Source: Purshia tridentata (taxonomy: Eukaryota > Streptophyta > Magnoliopsida > Rosales > Rosaceae). From it: DNA of 64,000 nucleotides. The stretch is taken from positions 1 through 64,000 of the forward strand of contig QANT01007799.1 of the NCBI GenBank assembly GCA_003254885.1, in the 5' to 3' direction. The number at the start of each line of letters is the position of its first letter. Position 1 is the stretch's first letter. The translations under genes were made by a program, and so were the position numbers. The notes beneath the pieces were generated by a model, which saw only the letters and a program-made list of their open reading frames with translations, had not been told where the DNA came from and made no database searches. Positions 23,979 through 37,000 of this stretch are shown one piece after another.

Positions 23979-24033
23979 TTTTTGGATGATAGAGTTACTA
24001 GCTGAAGTGTTTTTGGATGATAGAGTTACTAGC
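23979..24033. repeat. 31-base tandem duplication
   Basis: A 24-base string ending GATAGAGTTACTAGC occurs at 23979-24002 and 24010-24033. Confidence 0.9.
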
Positions 24034-24671
24034 GTCAGCTTTCTCATAAGTTAACTAACCTTGCATTGTACAAAGTTAACAACAAAGGTAAAGACTCTCT
24101 CACATCTTGGGAGAAGGTTGCTCAATGCACCCTCTGGTACAGTTAGTTCTCTTATTGTAAGTTTGTGTTAAGACAATAACCAATATGGGATTTGTGTGTA
24201 CATTCAATATAGTCTTTCTTCTTTTCTTCGACTACTCCATTACAAGTTACAACCTTTTGTATGATCAAATTTTGGTTTGATATTCATAACAACCTTATTG
24301 CCACACCTTGCTAGTCATGGATTGGTTTATTTTCTAATACTTGAACTGCCTGCTGATTATAAAGAGAAATTGCGATTAGGTTCTAATCTGTTTTATAAAC
24401 AAATTCATAAATCTGATTAACTACTCATAATATTGATTATAATTGAATTATTTATTTCAAATATTCTTTGTTTTTTAAGGATTCCTTCTAATATTCAAGA
24501 TCACTGATACCGAAAAAGCAGAAAAACAAAATTGGAATTAGAAACCAACAATTACAATTTACAACACAACAATTCCTAAATGGAATTAAAAAAAAGAATA
24601 TAACTCTTCTAGACTTCTACAACCAAAAGAAAAAGAAAAACAATAAAAAGTAACAAAAACATCGCCGCACT

Positions 24672-24691
24672 CACGTGACATAAGTCACGTG
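24672..24691. promoter_or_regulatory. Paired G-box (two CACGTG motifs)
   Basis: CACGTG occurs at 24672-24677 and 24686-24691, each flanked by T/G so that both sit in TCACGTG contexts of mirrored arrangement. Paired G-boxes are known bZIP/bHLH targets (ABA- and light-responsive genes). The pair lies about 90 bases before the ATG of the ORF at 24780. Confidence 0.5.
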
Positions 24692-24779
24692 CTCATCGGC
24701 ATCTCCACCTCTTAAGATCGCCGGCAACCAATTCCAATTTCAGATAGTGCAGCCACAGAAAACGAAGAAGAAGAAGAGC

Positions 24780-24962
24780 ATGGAGACCAAGGCCACGGAC
24801 TCGAACGCCGTGACCAGCGACCAGACGACGTCGTCCACGATCGAGAGGCTCAGCAGCCTCCGCGAGGTCCACCCGAATCCGATCGATGACCGTAATGCTG
24901 ACGTGGACCGCCACCACCAAGACATTCTCACTCTCTTTGCCTTGTATTCTAGTTTCTATTAG
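24780..24962 (+). CDS. Unrecognised small ORF (60 aa), possibly the first exon of a gene
   Basis: Starts METKATDSNAVTS and continues with a Thr/Ser-rich part and ERLSSLREVHPNPIDDRN. I do not recognise a family. Support for coding: local GC rise typical of first exons, a good ATG context, and the paired G-box upstream. Against: short length, and the ORF dissolves into AT-rich sequence after about 24930. It may be a gene remnant. Confidence 0.3.
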   Translation: METKATDSNAVTSDQTTSSTIERLSSLREVHPNPIDDRNADVDRHHQDILTLFALYSSFY

Positions 24963-25362
24963 TTTCTAGGAAGTTGATAAACACAGAGGAGGGAGTGAAA
25001 GTGAATTATATATGCAGGTGGGTGATGGTAAAATGGTAATTGTGACAGCGATCCAGCGGTGGAGATTGAAGAGACTTGACAGCTGTTTGTCATCCTACAC
25101 TCGTTTCGGGAATCTGCTGTTAATAGGACAAATATTGCATTATTTGAAAAATGATTTGGAGGGAAAATTTAAAACCACAACCAGATTTGTATTCAAAAGA
25201 TTTTAAAATAGTGATTATGATTTATGACTTATGACTTATGAGAGGCAATTAGAAATGTACTCTGCTGCGGCAAATTTTCAAATTGTGGGACGTCAGTTTC
25301 ATGAGAAAAAATTTCATGACAGTGTCCTATAGCCCTATAGGCTATGGCCAATTGGCCATCTT

Positions 25363-25960
25363 CATGGACGGAGCCAAGGAGGGACTGGGGTGACACCTGT
25401 CCCCTCTCATATTTTTTTAATTAGAATATTAAGTATTGATTTATGGCATTTTACATAAGTGCCCTCAAACAATTAAAATATTTCATTAGTTTTCAGTCTC
25501 AATTCAATGTATTTCTCAATTCTAGAAGTATCTTGTGTCTCATTTCTACCTATAGTATTCTTATGTGTTCTTTTTTAGCAATGTATAGCCTTATTCTTTT
25601 TAATTTTATAAATGTTAATTACTATTTTATTGTTCTTGTATTTGTTGAGTTATTTTATTTCTTTATATAAAATTTCTTTGAAATTCAATTGAGGTGGGTT
25701 TTTTTACATTTGTAAAGTTAAAATAGTACTATCAATATTAAACTTTTTTATTTGTAAATTTGAAAATGTTTATGAAAATTTGAGTATTGCCAATTTAAAT
25801 AGATATTGAAAAGAATAAAAGATTTGTCTGTAGTTAATATTTTTCGATTTTATGTGTGACTATTTTTTTGATGGAAAAAAAAATCTACAAATGAAAAACA
25901 AGGAAAAATAAAGTAAAGAAAAATGTGCCCCTATAGGTATATTTTTCTGGCTCCGTCCTG
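25363..25960. mobile_element. Non-autonomous DNA transposon remnant, hAT-like
   Basis: About 600 bases of AT-rich filler lie between inverted termini: left CATGGACGGAGCCA, right TGGCTCCGTCCTG, sharing an 11-base inverted core (GGACGGAGCCA). The termini resemble CAGG-GGCGGAGC ends known from plant hAT (Tip100-type) elements. No 8-base target duplication was found, so the edges are approximate. Apart from this and the element at 26386, the stretch 24963-28500 holds no gene. Confidence 0.55.
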
Positions 25961-26953
25961 TTAGGACTATTTCTTTTAAAATATTGTCCTTACCCCAAAT
26001 TTGGGGTGCTTATTATAACATCATGGCTTTTTTACAAGTCATTTATCTGAATTATGATTTCGTTTGTATTTTATCACCAAAATTAAAATTAAATCAATCT
26101 GCAACTTGAATTTTTAAAAATTTACAATGTCATATCTTTATCCAATTTTGTTAATTTTTCGGTCAAAATAAAAATGAATGAATCGAACAGTATCTCAATA
26201 GAGGCCCAACTGCCCAAGCAAGTATACAACAGAAAGTATAGAATGACCCAACAAAATCTTTATTCCTTTAACCATAAGGGAAAGGAGGCTTTCGGTCTTA
26301 GAAAAATTACAATCCTCTTTGACATCCTTATGAGAGTTAATGGGCTTGCAAGCTCTGAAATAACAAGACCAAGCATGCATGCAGGCAGGGACGGATCCAA
26401 GATTCTTAACTTGGGGGGTCATGGTGTAAAGTGACAGTAGTGGGCTGGCCAGGTGACCGACGGGGGACTATTGGGCTAGGGGAGGGAAAGTCGGAGAGGA
26501 AGTAGGAGATTGGGTAGTGGGGTTTGTATTTGATTTTCAAGATTGGACTGGGTTTGGGTTTGTATTTAGTTAATGTCTTTTTTTTTTTTTTTTTTAAGTA
26601 TCCTAGTTCAAAATGGCGTCTCACCTAACTTAAAATAACTCAAAATGATGTCGTTTTAGCAAATTTTTAAGTTCACATACACACATATATTATGTGTTCA
26701 TACTAAAAATATATATTTTAAAAACAAAATATCAAAACTTGGGGAGAAATGTGAGAATAAGAAATAAATGCAGAGAAATCATTTGTCATAATCGAGTAAA
26801 TTGAGCTTCAAAGGCAAAAACAATGGCGGGTAAGAAATGAAAAAGCTCACTATTTTTTTCAAATAAAAAAGTATATTTTCAGTTTTACAGGGTAGACATA
26901 AATTTTTTTTAAAAGGATCAAGATCATCTGCTTTTAGCAGGCGTGTAGTTCTC

Positions 26954-27311
26954 TGCCTTTCAAAGCATTTGAACAACTAAATTAATCTTTGGTAAAAAAA
27001 AAAAAAACAACAAAATTAATTTAGTGGTCTTAATAAGGCCACCTTAGCATTTTTATTTTTTTTGTTATAAACTATTTTGATATAAAATTACTTTTACAAC
27101 CTAACAGTTTTTTACAATTTTATTTTTTAAGGATAAGCTAACAGTTACCATGTTCACCGTCTTTCTCCCGTCACTCTCTCCCCATCTCTCTTCTTTATTG
27201 CTTCTGTATGCTTAAATTTTTTTCTTTCCCGCTTCAATCTTTACTACTTCCTAAGTTGGTCTTATTAAGACCACTAGATTAATTTAGTGGTTCAAATGCT
27301 TTGAAAGGCAG
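26954..27311. repeat. Long inverted repeat inside the hAT element
   Basis: The arm CTGCCTTTCAAAGCATTTGA (from 26954), continuing through AACTAAATTAAT to about 26987, is matched in reverse complement by 27278-27311 (ATTAATTTAGTGG, TTCAAATGCTTTGAAAGGCAG). It encloses an A-run and the MITE at 27022-27276. Confidence 0.8.
27022..27276. mobile_element. Nested 255-base MITE
   Basis: Termini TAGTGGTCTTAATAAGG (27022) and CTTATTAAGACCACTA (to 27276) are inverted repeats matching at 24 of 26 bases. The interior is AT-rich with no coding capacity. Both flanks contain ATTAATTTA, so the exact target duplication is ambiguous and the superfamily is not assigned. Confidence 0.65.
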
Positions 27312-28624
27312 ATAACTGCATAGCGAAGTTGGGCTAAACTAGTCCAGCTAAAGCGCAAGGGAGGAAGCCTAGGGGAAAGGGGTCGCCGTTCGACGTTGGG
27401 GGGTCGCCCTCCAGACCTTGGGGAGTCACTGTCCATAGAGAAGGGAAGCCTAAGGCTTCTCAGTCCGGCAGTTAGGAGGTCGCCCGACCACCCAGTTGTG
27501 GCTATGCGTCCGTCCCTGCATGCGGGTGTCTCAGAGTTTGCATTCCTCCTGTAATTACAATGTCCTACAGTTTGTTTTCTACAACTTGTTTTGCTTTGCA
27601 TCCTGCGTTACCAATATTTGAGACTAGCTTCATTAATTACTATATATAACTGATAACTTAGTCACATTAATGCAATCTGGTTCAAGGAGAAGTGTATAAC
27701 TGATAGACTTGTTTTTTAGAAAGTTGCACGTGAAAATTAGTGAGCATGGGTCAAACAATGGGTTGATATTAGGATAAATCAAAATGTTTCATTCTATCCA
27801 TTTCGAAATTTCATTGAAGCATAAAGTAGTGGAAGAAATATTTTTTATAGAATATATACTTAATTATTGATTTACACATATTCCCTTTCAATTAATCTAA
27901 TTTACAATGTTGTCATTTTGTTTTACATCATTTAATTCATGGAAATATACGCATGAGGAGTTGAAGATATTGTGTCTAATAATTGATCATGATAAACTGA
28001 GAATTACATAATCACATACTCATGTATGAGACATACGTGAATTTGATTTGTTTTCTAGTTTTGTATAAAATGAGAAAAGTTAACCGAATTCTAGATCACC
28101 AATTATATGTGATAAATAATGACTAACTATTGTTACTTTTCATCACTTTATTAGCAAATATTCCAAGTTTGAACTATCCTCATCTCAACTAAAAAAAAGG
28201 GGTGAGTTGCGTTCACATCAAATACCCTTTCTCAACAATTATTAATTAATTGTGTCATTTCACCCAAAAAGTATGCTAGGTACAATTGACGGTTGAGATT
28301 TGGCATACGGTTTGAATCTCAAGTTACTACCATAGATGAAAAAGATATTTAAAAAATTAGGAATGTGATAATAGAATGTATTTGCTTCGAAACGAATATA
28401 TACGAATATACGATCGCGGGCAAAGCCAATAGTTTTTAGTAACTGAGAGAGAAAACCCCCAACCCGCCTTTTTATATTCCCCCCAAACCCGCACTCACAA
28501 CTCACAAGCTTGAGTCCCTTTCTTTGCTCGCGCTGTCTCTGAGTAATTTCGTCGAACACTTTTCCGGGCGCTGTCACAGAGACCTTGTAAGCGAAAGCAA
28601 ACCCAAACCCGAAGGAAGACGACA

Positions 28625-31600
28625 ATGTCTCTGCGCCCGAGCACACGGACTGATGTACGCAAGAAATCGTACAAGACTGGCGTCGATGCGGACGAGGCTC
28701 GGAGGAGGAGGGAGGACAACTTGGTTGAGATCAGGAAGAACAAGCGCGAGGAAAATTTGCTCAAGAAGAGAAGGGAAGGCTTGCTTCAGTCCCACCAGCA
28801 ACTGCTCGATGGCTCCCAAAACACTGTTGTTTTGGAGAAGAGGGTACTACATTCTTTGTTTTGTTTTTGGTTATAATTTATGCTTTATGGTTTTTAGGTT
28901 GAGTGTTTTAGGGTTTTTGAATCGTTGTGATACTGAGTTTTGGTAGATTTCTATTTTGAGTGTTTTGTGGGATTTGTTTTTATGCCTTTGTTTGGTCGCT
29001 GAGAAAGTGAGAATAATGGGAATGAGTTAAAAAGAGGAATTACCATTTTATAGAATTTCATTAGGGTGTGTTGAATCGTTGTAACTGTGTTTTGATTTGT
29101 TTTCTTTTGAATCTTGTGGGATTCGTTCTTGTGTTCTGTTTGGTTGGGGTCAAAACTTCACGAGGATGTCTTTAGAATATTAATATATACTTTTAAGACT
29201 GATCTATAGGCTTTGTTTTTTTTGGTGGATTTTGTTTTGTGTTTTCGGAGACTGAGAAGGTGCATGAAAGAGAATGAATCAGAGGTTTCAGTCAGTCTTG
29301 AACTTATCCTTTTTAATATTATCTGATAAATTTGAAGATAACCATGCCAAGTCTTGAGTCATGCACTTTAGTGGTTTTGTTAGTAATTGTTCATCAAATG
29401 GAATGAGCCTACTCAAGAAGTGCTATAGTTTAATTGTTATTGCTGTTGTTTAACAGTTGGAAAGTATTCCTGTGATGGTGCAAGGAGTGTGGTCTGATGA
29501 TCCTGCTTCGCAATTGGAGGCAACTACTCAGTTTAGAAAGCTACTATCAATTGGTTTGGAAGCAACTTCAATGCTTGGAATTCATTTTTATTCCTATTTA
29601 GATAGAGTATCCATTTCATGTTGTTGACCTTTGGTTTTCATATCTGTGTAGAACGCAGCCCTCCAATTGATGAGGTTATAAAAGCAGGTGCAGTCCCTTG
29701 GTTCGTGGAGTTTCTTGGAAGGAATGATATGCCCCAACTGCAAGTATGGTGTATTTGTGGAGTTGTTAAAGTGAAAATTATACTTAAAAGGTATAATCAA
29801 ACACTGAGGTTGACTTCCTTTTTTATGTGCAGTTTGAAGCTGCATGGGCTTTGACCAATGTTGCATCTGGAACATCAGAGCATACACGAGTTGTTATTGA
29901 ACATGGTGCGGTCCCCATGTTTGTCCAGCTTCTCAGTTCTGGCAGTGATGATGTTAGAGAGCAGGTTGTCTCTCGCTACCTTTCATACCTTTCATCAACT
30001 TGAAAGCACTGTCTTTGAACTTTCTGAATTCTTAGTCATGCATATCTAGAGAACTTTCCAATTTCAATATGAGTCTTAGTTAACAGTACGTTTCACAAAG
30101 TATTATGCTTATTACTGTGGTATTTGCTTCTTAATAGTCTTATTTTAAGGGTTCTATAACTCAGTTTTTCCTTTCTCGCTGTTGGAAACTTTCCAATTGT
30201 TTGATTATACTGGGTTACAATCCTTCTTTTCCTCTCTCTTGAACAGGCAGTGTGGGCTTTAGGTAACGTTGCCGGTGACTCACCAAGTTGTAGGGATCTT
30301 GTTCTTGGTGAAGGTGCACTAATGCCATTGCTAGCTCAACTAAATGAACAGTCAAAGTTATCCATGCTGAGGAATGCTACATGGACATTATCCAACTTTT
30401 GTCGTGGCAAGCCACCAACACCATTTGATCAGGTTGGGGGACATTTCTGGTGTTTTTTCTGGTTAAAACCTTGCAGGCGGAATAATAATACATTAAATGT
30501 CAGTTTGTGGCCTTTCCTTACACGATATGGGTGGGTTCTTATTGTGATAGTAACAAGTATCCTTTCTGCATGTTTCTTTCAGGTGAAGCCAGCCTTGCCC
30601 GTTCTCCGACATCTTATTCACCTGAATGATGAAGAAGTCTTGACGGACGCTTGCTGGGCCCTATCTTATCTCTCAGATGGCCCCAATGACAAAATTCAGG
30701 CCGTGATTGAAGCAGGCGTCTGTCGACGACTTGTGGAGCTTCTGCTGTAACTTTCTGAACCCTTTACAAAGCATTTATATGTGGCATTGGTCATTTGGCT
30801 ATCAGTGGTTTGTTAGCATATACATCTTGTGTGCTTTTTACTGACAACATTTTGTTTTTTTTAGCCATCCATCACCTACGGTTCTTATACCTGCTCTTCG
30901 GACAGTAGGAAACATTGTTACGGGTGATGATTCCCAAACTCAGGTATTAACTATAATTTATATATGTACTTTATATTCATACCCTAATGTCATCTGAAAT
31001 ATGCTCTTCCTGCAGGGTAGGAGTCCAATGTTTTCAATTTTGATGATTGTGCTTTGATATTCTTTGATATATAGTAACAAAATAACCTCTATATATGTTC
31101 CAGTTTGTTATTGAGAACCAAGTGCTCCCTTGCCTCTTTCAACTTCTCACACAAAATCACAAAAAGAGCATCAAGAAAGAAGCTTGTTGGACAATTTCAA
31201 ATATTACAGCTGGCAATAAAGCTCAAATACAGGTTTAAAATTCTCTTAAGTTCTATTTGGATTTGTGGATTAAAATGAGGGTCTTCGATTTGACTATTTG
31301 GCTTTAATTGTCTTCATCAAATGTTTTTTGAAAAAAACATAAAAATAAAGGTGTGGTACTTCTTGTTATGAACTCAGAAGAAAATTATATATTTAAGTCA
31401 TTTAGAGAGTAAATCTGAAAGAAGATGATTTTCTTGAGTGTTTGAAATTAATCATGTTTCAAATAATCCATTTCACATGTGGGTTTTATTAATATAAGAG
31501 TTAATGCTTCCTCATTAGACAATTTAGACTAAGAAGTCAATTCATAGATTTTCTTCTAGAGCTCCAATCCAAGTGCAACAGAAGTAAAATTTGCATTTAT

Positions 31601-33252
31601 AATCTTTTTCTTCTTTTTTCATGCATTATATTAATTCACGGCTTCCCCTAAATCACTATACTAGAGTCATGATGTTTTGGGTGGAAGTCTGTTGTTGGTC
31701 TATAATTGTCTTTACAAGTAAGGTGACTGTAATATCTTTGAGTAATTTTGGTTGTACTCTCTTATTTAGTGGTAGATAGGTTGGGGATATTGGGTAAGAG
31801 AACCCCCCAGTCTCTCTATACAAGGGAAGAGATTTTTTGTTTTTTCTATATACATATTTTTAATTTGATTATTTTATCACTTCCACGTTGTTTCTACCAA
31901 TATTGTTTCTTAAAAGTTATATCATTGCTTTGCAAAGAAAATTTCTATGCATGTTCTGCATGTTCCTTGGTAAATATGGTGGAAGATGTTTTCTTAATAC
32001 CTTTTGCTGATTTTGACTGGGGAAATTCCTTGACCCTGTTGCTCTGTTTCTTTCGGAATTTATTTGATTTGTGGAGGATGACACATGACACATGATACTT
32101 AAATTCTATTTTACAGGCTGTGATTGATGCCAATATCATTATCCCGCTTGTGAATCTTCTCCAACATGCAGAATTTGACATAAAAAAGGAGGCTGCATGG
32201 GCCATCTCAAATGCCACTTCTGGAGGATCTCATGAACAGATTCAGTAAGTTTTACCATTTCCACTTAGATATGTATGCTACACCATATACATACTCACAT
32301 GGATAATACTGTACAGCCTAACACTATTTCTTAATTGTTTTTCCAACTCTCTAACATAGGATGGTTCCCACAATGTTTTGGGTTCTACCTCATGTGAGAG
32401 AGTTGAAATAAAGTTGGGCCATGCAGCATTTTCCAGCTAGTTAATAAATGGAAATACATGGGTGCTTCTTGGCTTTGTCAGCTTTTTGAGTATACGTTCT
32501 TCCCCTTCATCACTTTCTTTTTTCTTTGACTTCTCTACTTTCCACTTGACGTAACTAATGAATACCATATCTAGTAATTGCTGTCAGTTGTTTTCGGACA
32601 ATTTCCGAAATTCTTTTTGATCAGACTTGAAAGCAATAGATTGGCTACCATTGTAATGTTGAAACCTATTGATAGTGAATAGGCCTTCCGATACATATTT
32701 ACAATGGCAATGACAATAAATACTCTCACTGTCCTTCCCCCACCTCATACTGCAAAATTTACGAATTTTCTTTCATCAGATCCATTGTTTGATAGGGTTC
32801 ATACTATGTTTTGCATTATAATACATTTTACAAAGTCTAGTGTTTACACATATGATTATTGTTTTTGCAGATTTCTGGTGACTCAAGGTTGTATTAAACC
32901 ACTCTGTGATCTTCTACTCTGCCCAGATCCAAGGATTGTAACAGTGTGCCTTGAAGGTCTTGAGAACATTCTGAAGGTGGGTGAGGCTGACAAAGAAATG
33001 GGAATGAATGATGGGATCAACATTTATGCACAAGCTGTCGATGAATGTGAGGGATTGGATAAGATTGAGAATCTGCAGACACACGATAACAATGAGATTT
33101 ATGAGAAGGCTGTCAAGATCTTGGAGAGATATTGGGCTGAGGAAGAAGAGGAAGAACAGAACCACCAGGAGAATGGAGATGGAAATCAACATGGTTTTAC
33201 TTTTGGAGCAAACCAGCCAAACCCTCCCCCTGGTGGCTTCAAATTTGGATAA
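28625..33252 (+). CDS. IMPA4: Importin subunit alpha (IMPA-4-like)
   Basis: Exons: 28625-28843, 29457-29553, 29652-29743, 29833-29964, 30247-30432, 30583-30746, 30865-30943, 31104-31232, 32117-32244, 32871-33252; 1608 bases, 535 aa, open throughout. The N-terminal IBB domain ([19 protein letters not shown], basic [12 protein letters not shown]) binds importin beta. It is followed by armadillo repeats with the W..N signatures that grip classical nuclear localisation signals ([77 protein letters not shown]). An acidic EEEEEE stretch precedes the C-terminal GGFKFG. The N-terminus is nearest by eye to Arabidopsis IMPA-4 (At1g09270), whose gene also precedes STR6; other plant IMPA paralogues are hard to exclude. 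Known role: adaptor in nuclear protein import. The leader is GC-richer than the upstream transposon-filled DNA. Confidence 0.95.
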
Positions 33253-33917
33253 ATAGTGGTTTAGGGTTCTATTTTCTTTCAGTGTAGGTTTCCTTGTTTT
33301 GATGAATTTAAAACCACATTTTGATTTCCCTCACTGCCAAGGGCCAGGGTTTTTGGATTGGCACATAGGCTTGTCTATGGAATTTGATAGAAGTGCTAAC
33401 TGCTAAGGCTGCAAGCGGCTGTTTTCCTTTTTATTTTGCATTTCTATACCTCTAAATTTCTACTAGACTAATAGGAAAAGTTCACTTCTGTGTTAATTTG
33501 AAATTAGCTCCAAAATCTCTACTTCTGGGTTGGTGTTTGTCTCTGTTATTTTATTACTTTGTCAGAATCTTGGATTGATTGATTTGACTTGGTGATCGGA
33601 AACTGAGAATGATGTGAGTTTTTACATTCATTATGATTAGAGTAAACGTACGAGTTGTTTTTATTTCTCATTATGTGATAGGTTTTTTGTCTTCCCTTTT
33701 AGATAGAATTTTTACTGAAGTTTTAAAGAAGGCCGAATGTGTTTTTATTGACTCTTGCATCTGGTTGGTTTAATTGTTTGAATTTCGAAATAGGAAAAAG
33801 TTATCAATTTTAATTTTTAGAACGAGTATAATAATGCCGGCCATTTGCTTTGTTCAAATGCTTGAAAGTTGAAACCGAAATGAAGGTTTAGCAGGGGTTT
33901 GGCAAGTTATAAGGTTT

Positions 33918-33945
33918 ATGGGCTAGTCGGCCCAATAGGCCCAAT
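33918..33945. promoter_or_regulatory. Site II / GGCCCAAT cluster before STR6
   Basis: One ATGGGCT and two GGCCCAAT motifs (33929-33936, 33938-33945) lie about 115-140 bases before the STR6 ATG. They resemble TCP-type site II promoter elements. The stretch from 33253 to here holds the importin 3' UTR and nothing else recognised. Confidence 0.5.
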
Positions 33946-34059
33946 TATGCCTGGCGTAACAAATTCGCTATTAGTGGCAACTCCTCCAATTTTAACTTCT
34001 TTTCTGCTTGTTGCTTCTTCTCTTTGCAACTCGAAGCTGAAGAAGAAGAGCTTTCAACA

Positions 34060-37000
34060 ATGAAACCCAGTGTTAACAACAAAGACCGAGAACAAGAACA
34101 AGAAGACGACCAATATGGAGTCCTTCTATATTACAAGTACACCCAAATTCCAGAACTCGACGAGCTCTTCACCTTCTACCACTCCAACTGCAACTCTCTC
34201 TCTTTTCTCGGCCGAGTTCGACTCTCTCCTCTTGGCGTCAATGTCACGGTATGTTCTCTCATTTATAACTCAAAAAAGCGAAAATTTTGTCATTACCTTT
34301 ATATTTAAAATATGGGTTTTTCATAATTGTTCACAAAGACCGACAATTCTTTCATTTGCCTCATTCCGAAGAAATGGGTTTTGTGTGGTTTATCATTCTG
34401 GCAGTTTTGTAATCGATAGTTTTGGATTGATTTTAGGTTGGCGGGAAGTTATCTGCTTTGAAGAAGCACATTGCTGCGATTGAGTCGAATAGTTTGTTCC
34501 AAGGAACCGACTTCAAGCTCGCGGCTTGTGGTCGCCCATTGGATGACAAGGTTGCCAAAGAATGCGGGTTCACTTCTCTCTCAATTCGCATTGTCAAGGT
34601 GATAGCTTGCCTTGAAATCTTCTTTGTACAACTAGATTCAGTGATATGTGGTTCTTGTTTGATTTATTCTAGAATTTGGTTTTAATTTGCAGTGAAACTT
34701 GGGTTTAGAAATGTGTGTGCATTGTATCTTTGGGATGTTAGAGAGATATGAATCATAGAAGCGTTCTATTCTTCTAGTTCTAGGCAGTTAACTAGTTGGT
34801 ACATTGGAGAGAGATTTTGATTTTTAATTTTCTTTTGCTAATAAGAGGTTTGAAATTTAGTTGGGGACTATGCTTCTTACCCTTTTTTGATATATATATT
34901 TTTTTATCTTGGGCTCAGGAATTGGTTACCCTTAGCTCTAATCCTCTGATAAAATCACCAGAGCTTTCAGATGCTGGAAAGCATCTATCTGCAGTTGAGT
35001 TTCATTCCGTTCTACAGAGGGCTGGTTAGTGACTCCCCCCATCTGAATTTCTCCATTGCTTGCTGTGACTTCCAATTTGTTTTTGTTTTTTTTTTTTCTT
35101 GCAACTAGTTATTATAGATGTCAATTTTACTCATTTTGACTTAATGCCATGATGAACTTTTCTCATGGGCTGTTATGCCTGTTGGATACTTTCTTTGGAA
35201 GAAACAATTGAGAATTTACAGCTATAATGGTATTGGATATTTTGGAATATTTTTTGTCCAGGACAATTAGACAAAGATAGCACATCGCAAAATAGAGAAT
35301 TTGTTCTGTTGGATGCAAGGAATTTATATGAGACGAGAATTGGGAAGTTCCACACACCAAATGTGGAAACTTTGGATCCAGGCATTAGGCAGTATAGTGA
35401 TCTGCCCTCATGGATAGATGATAACTCTGATAAGTTGCAAGGGAAATCTGTTCTCATGTAAGTGCTTATATAAATCTTTCAGGGGTTTGTGTCATGTTTT
35501 TATATCTTGAATAAAAGTTGTCACAACCATATCTTACATGCAAATTATTTTCTGCTGTTAGTTTCTTAGAGAAACTCTTTCAAGGCAACTAGTTATCCTT
35601 TTTGGTTGCATAATCAGTCAGTGTTCAATGGGCAGAACTTCATCCATTCATATGTTGGTTTCTGTTACAGGTATTGTACTGGTGGAATCAGGTGTGAAAT
35701 GGCATCGGCCTATATTAGGTCAAAAGGTGCTGGATTTGAGAATGTGTTTCAGGTATGCTCTTGTAAAAAAGGAGGCCTTTTGTTTTCATACAGAGTAAGA
35801 TTTGTGCTTCTTGATGATGATGGTGACAACTCTGTTGCTATATGAATTTATTTGCAGTTATTTGGTGGAATACAGCGTTATATGGAACATTTTCCAGATG
35901 GTGGTTTTTTCAAAGGAAAGAACTTTGTTTTTGATCACCGGTATGATTCTTTAGGCTCCCAATGCCTCTTATTATCACTAATCATGTTCTATTTGGGTGA
36001 TATGATATTCAAAATAAGAAAAGTTTGAATATTTCTTTGCATTGTAGGATTTCAGTTGGGAGTTCAGATGCATATATTCTGGGTAACTGTCTTCTCTGTG
36101 GCTTGTCATTTGATGATTATTCTTCACGCCTCCGTTGCACTTATTGTAGAATGCTTGTCTTAGTTTGCAATAGTTGCCAGGTATGCTCTAGTAACTTTTA
36201 TCATTACAATTTGAGTGGTTGACTGCTTTTGATGCAATCTCGTTATTTTTGTGCCCTAGTTCTAGTTCAAGCTTCCCAGTGATTTAGTCCCCAACCTTCA
36301 GGTCCTATATTATATTGGTGTGGATCAACAAGATTTATGCTTTCATGTTATCAAAAACCCTGTATTTAAATGTTATATCCTTTGTGTCTAACAGTCTGTC
36401 TGAGTATTTCTTTGGTGGCACTTTCCCTAGATTCTTGTAATCATGTATTTTGTATCCTGGTGCCTGAATAAATTTGTGTCAGCAGAGGAAGGGCTCTGTA
36501 TATGTTTGTGAGCTTTGCCAGAATCATCACAATGGTGTTGGGTTGATTGCTTCCACTGAAAATGGCAGATTAAGTTCAGTACCACCCCAAATCGACCTTG
36601 AAACTGTCTCTTCAGATTCTAAGCTCTTGCCTCAGGGTAAGGTCTGTAATCTGAATCACTTTGAACAACCGTGCTTTCACATGTACCAACTCATCTTGCA
36701 TTTGCATTTTAACATATCATGCGTCTGTGTGCATGGTCATGTATGTACATGTATGGATTCTGAAGAATTAAAAGTAGGGGTTGATATTTATATTTCCCCC
36801 ATTTTCATTGTTGTTAATGTTGTAATATCTGTTATGCCACAGGTATTGGGTCTCCAAGAAAACTCAGAATCTTATGCCTACATGGGTTTCGACAGAATGC
36901 CTCCAATTTTAAAGGAAGAACTGCATCGTTAGCCAAGAAACTCAAAAACATTGCTGAGCTTGTGTTTGTGGATGCACCTCATGAATTACCATTCATATAC

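Larger units (their letters stand above)
26386..27518. mobile_element. Non-autonomous hAT element with target-site duplication
   Basis: It begins CAGGGACGGATCC and ends with the inverted form TCCGTCCCTG (10-base perfect terminal inverted repeat). It is flanked by CATGCAGG (26378-26385) and CATGCGGG (27519-27526), an 8-base duplication with one mismatch, as hAT transposases make. Length 1133 bases; subterminal parts are G-rich; no transposase ORF. A second palindromic element sits inside it. Insertion is fairly old, judging from the diverged duplication. Confidence 0.8.

Noticed and set aside
28495-28946. Overlapping ORFs on both strands at the importin first exon
   Set aside because: They are other-frame readings of the GC-rich leader and IBB exon.
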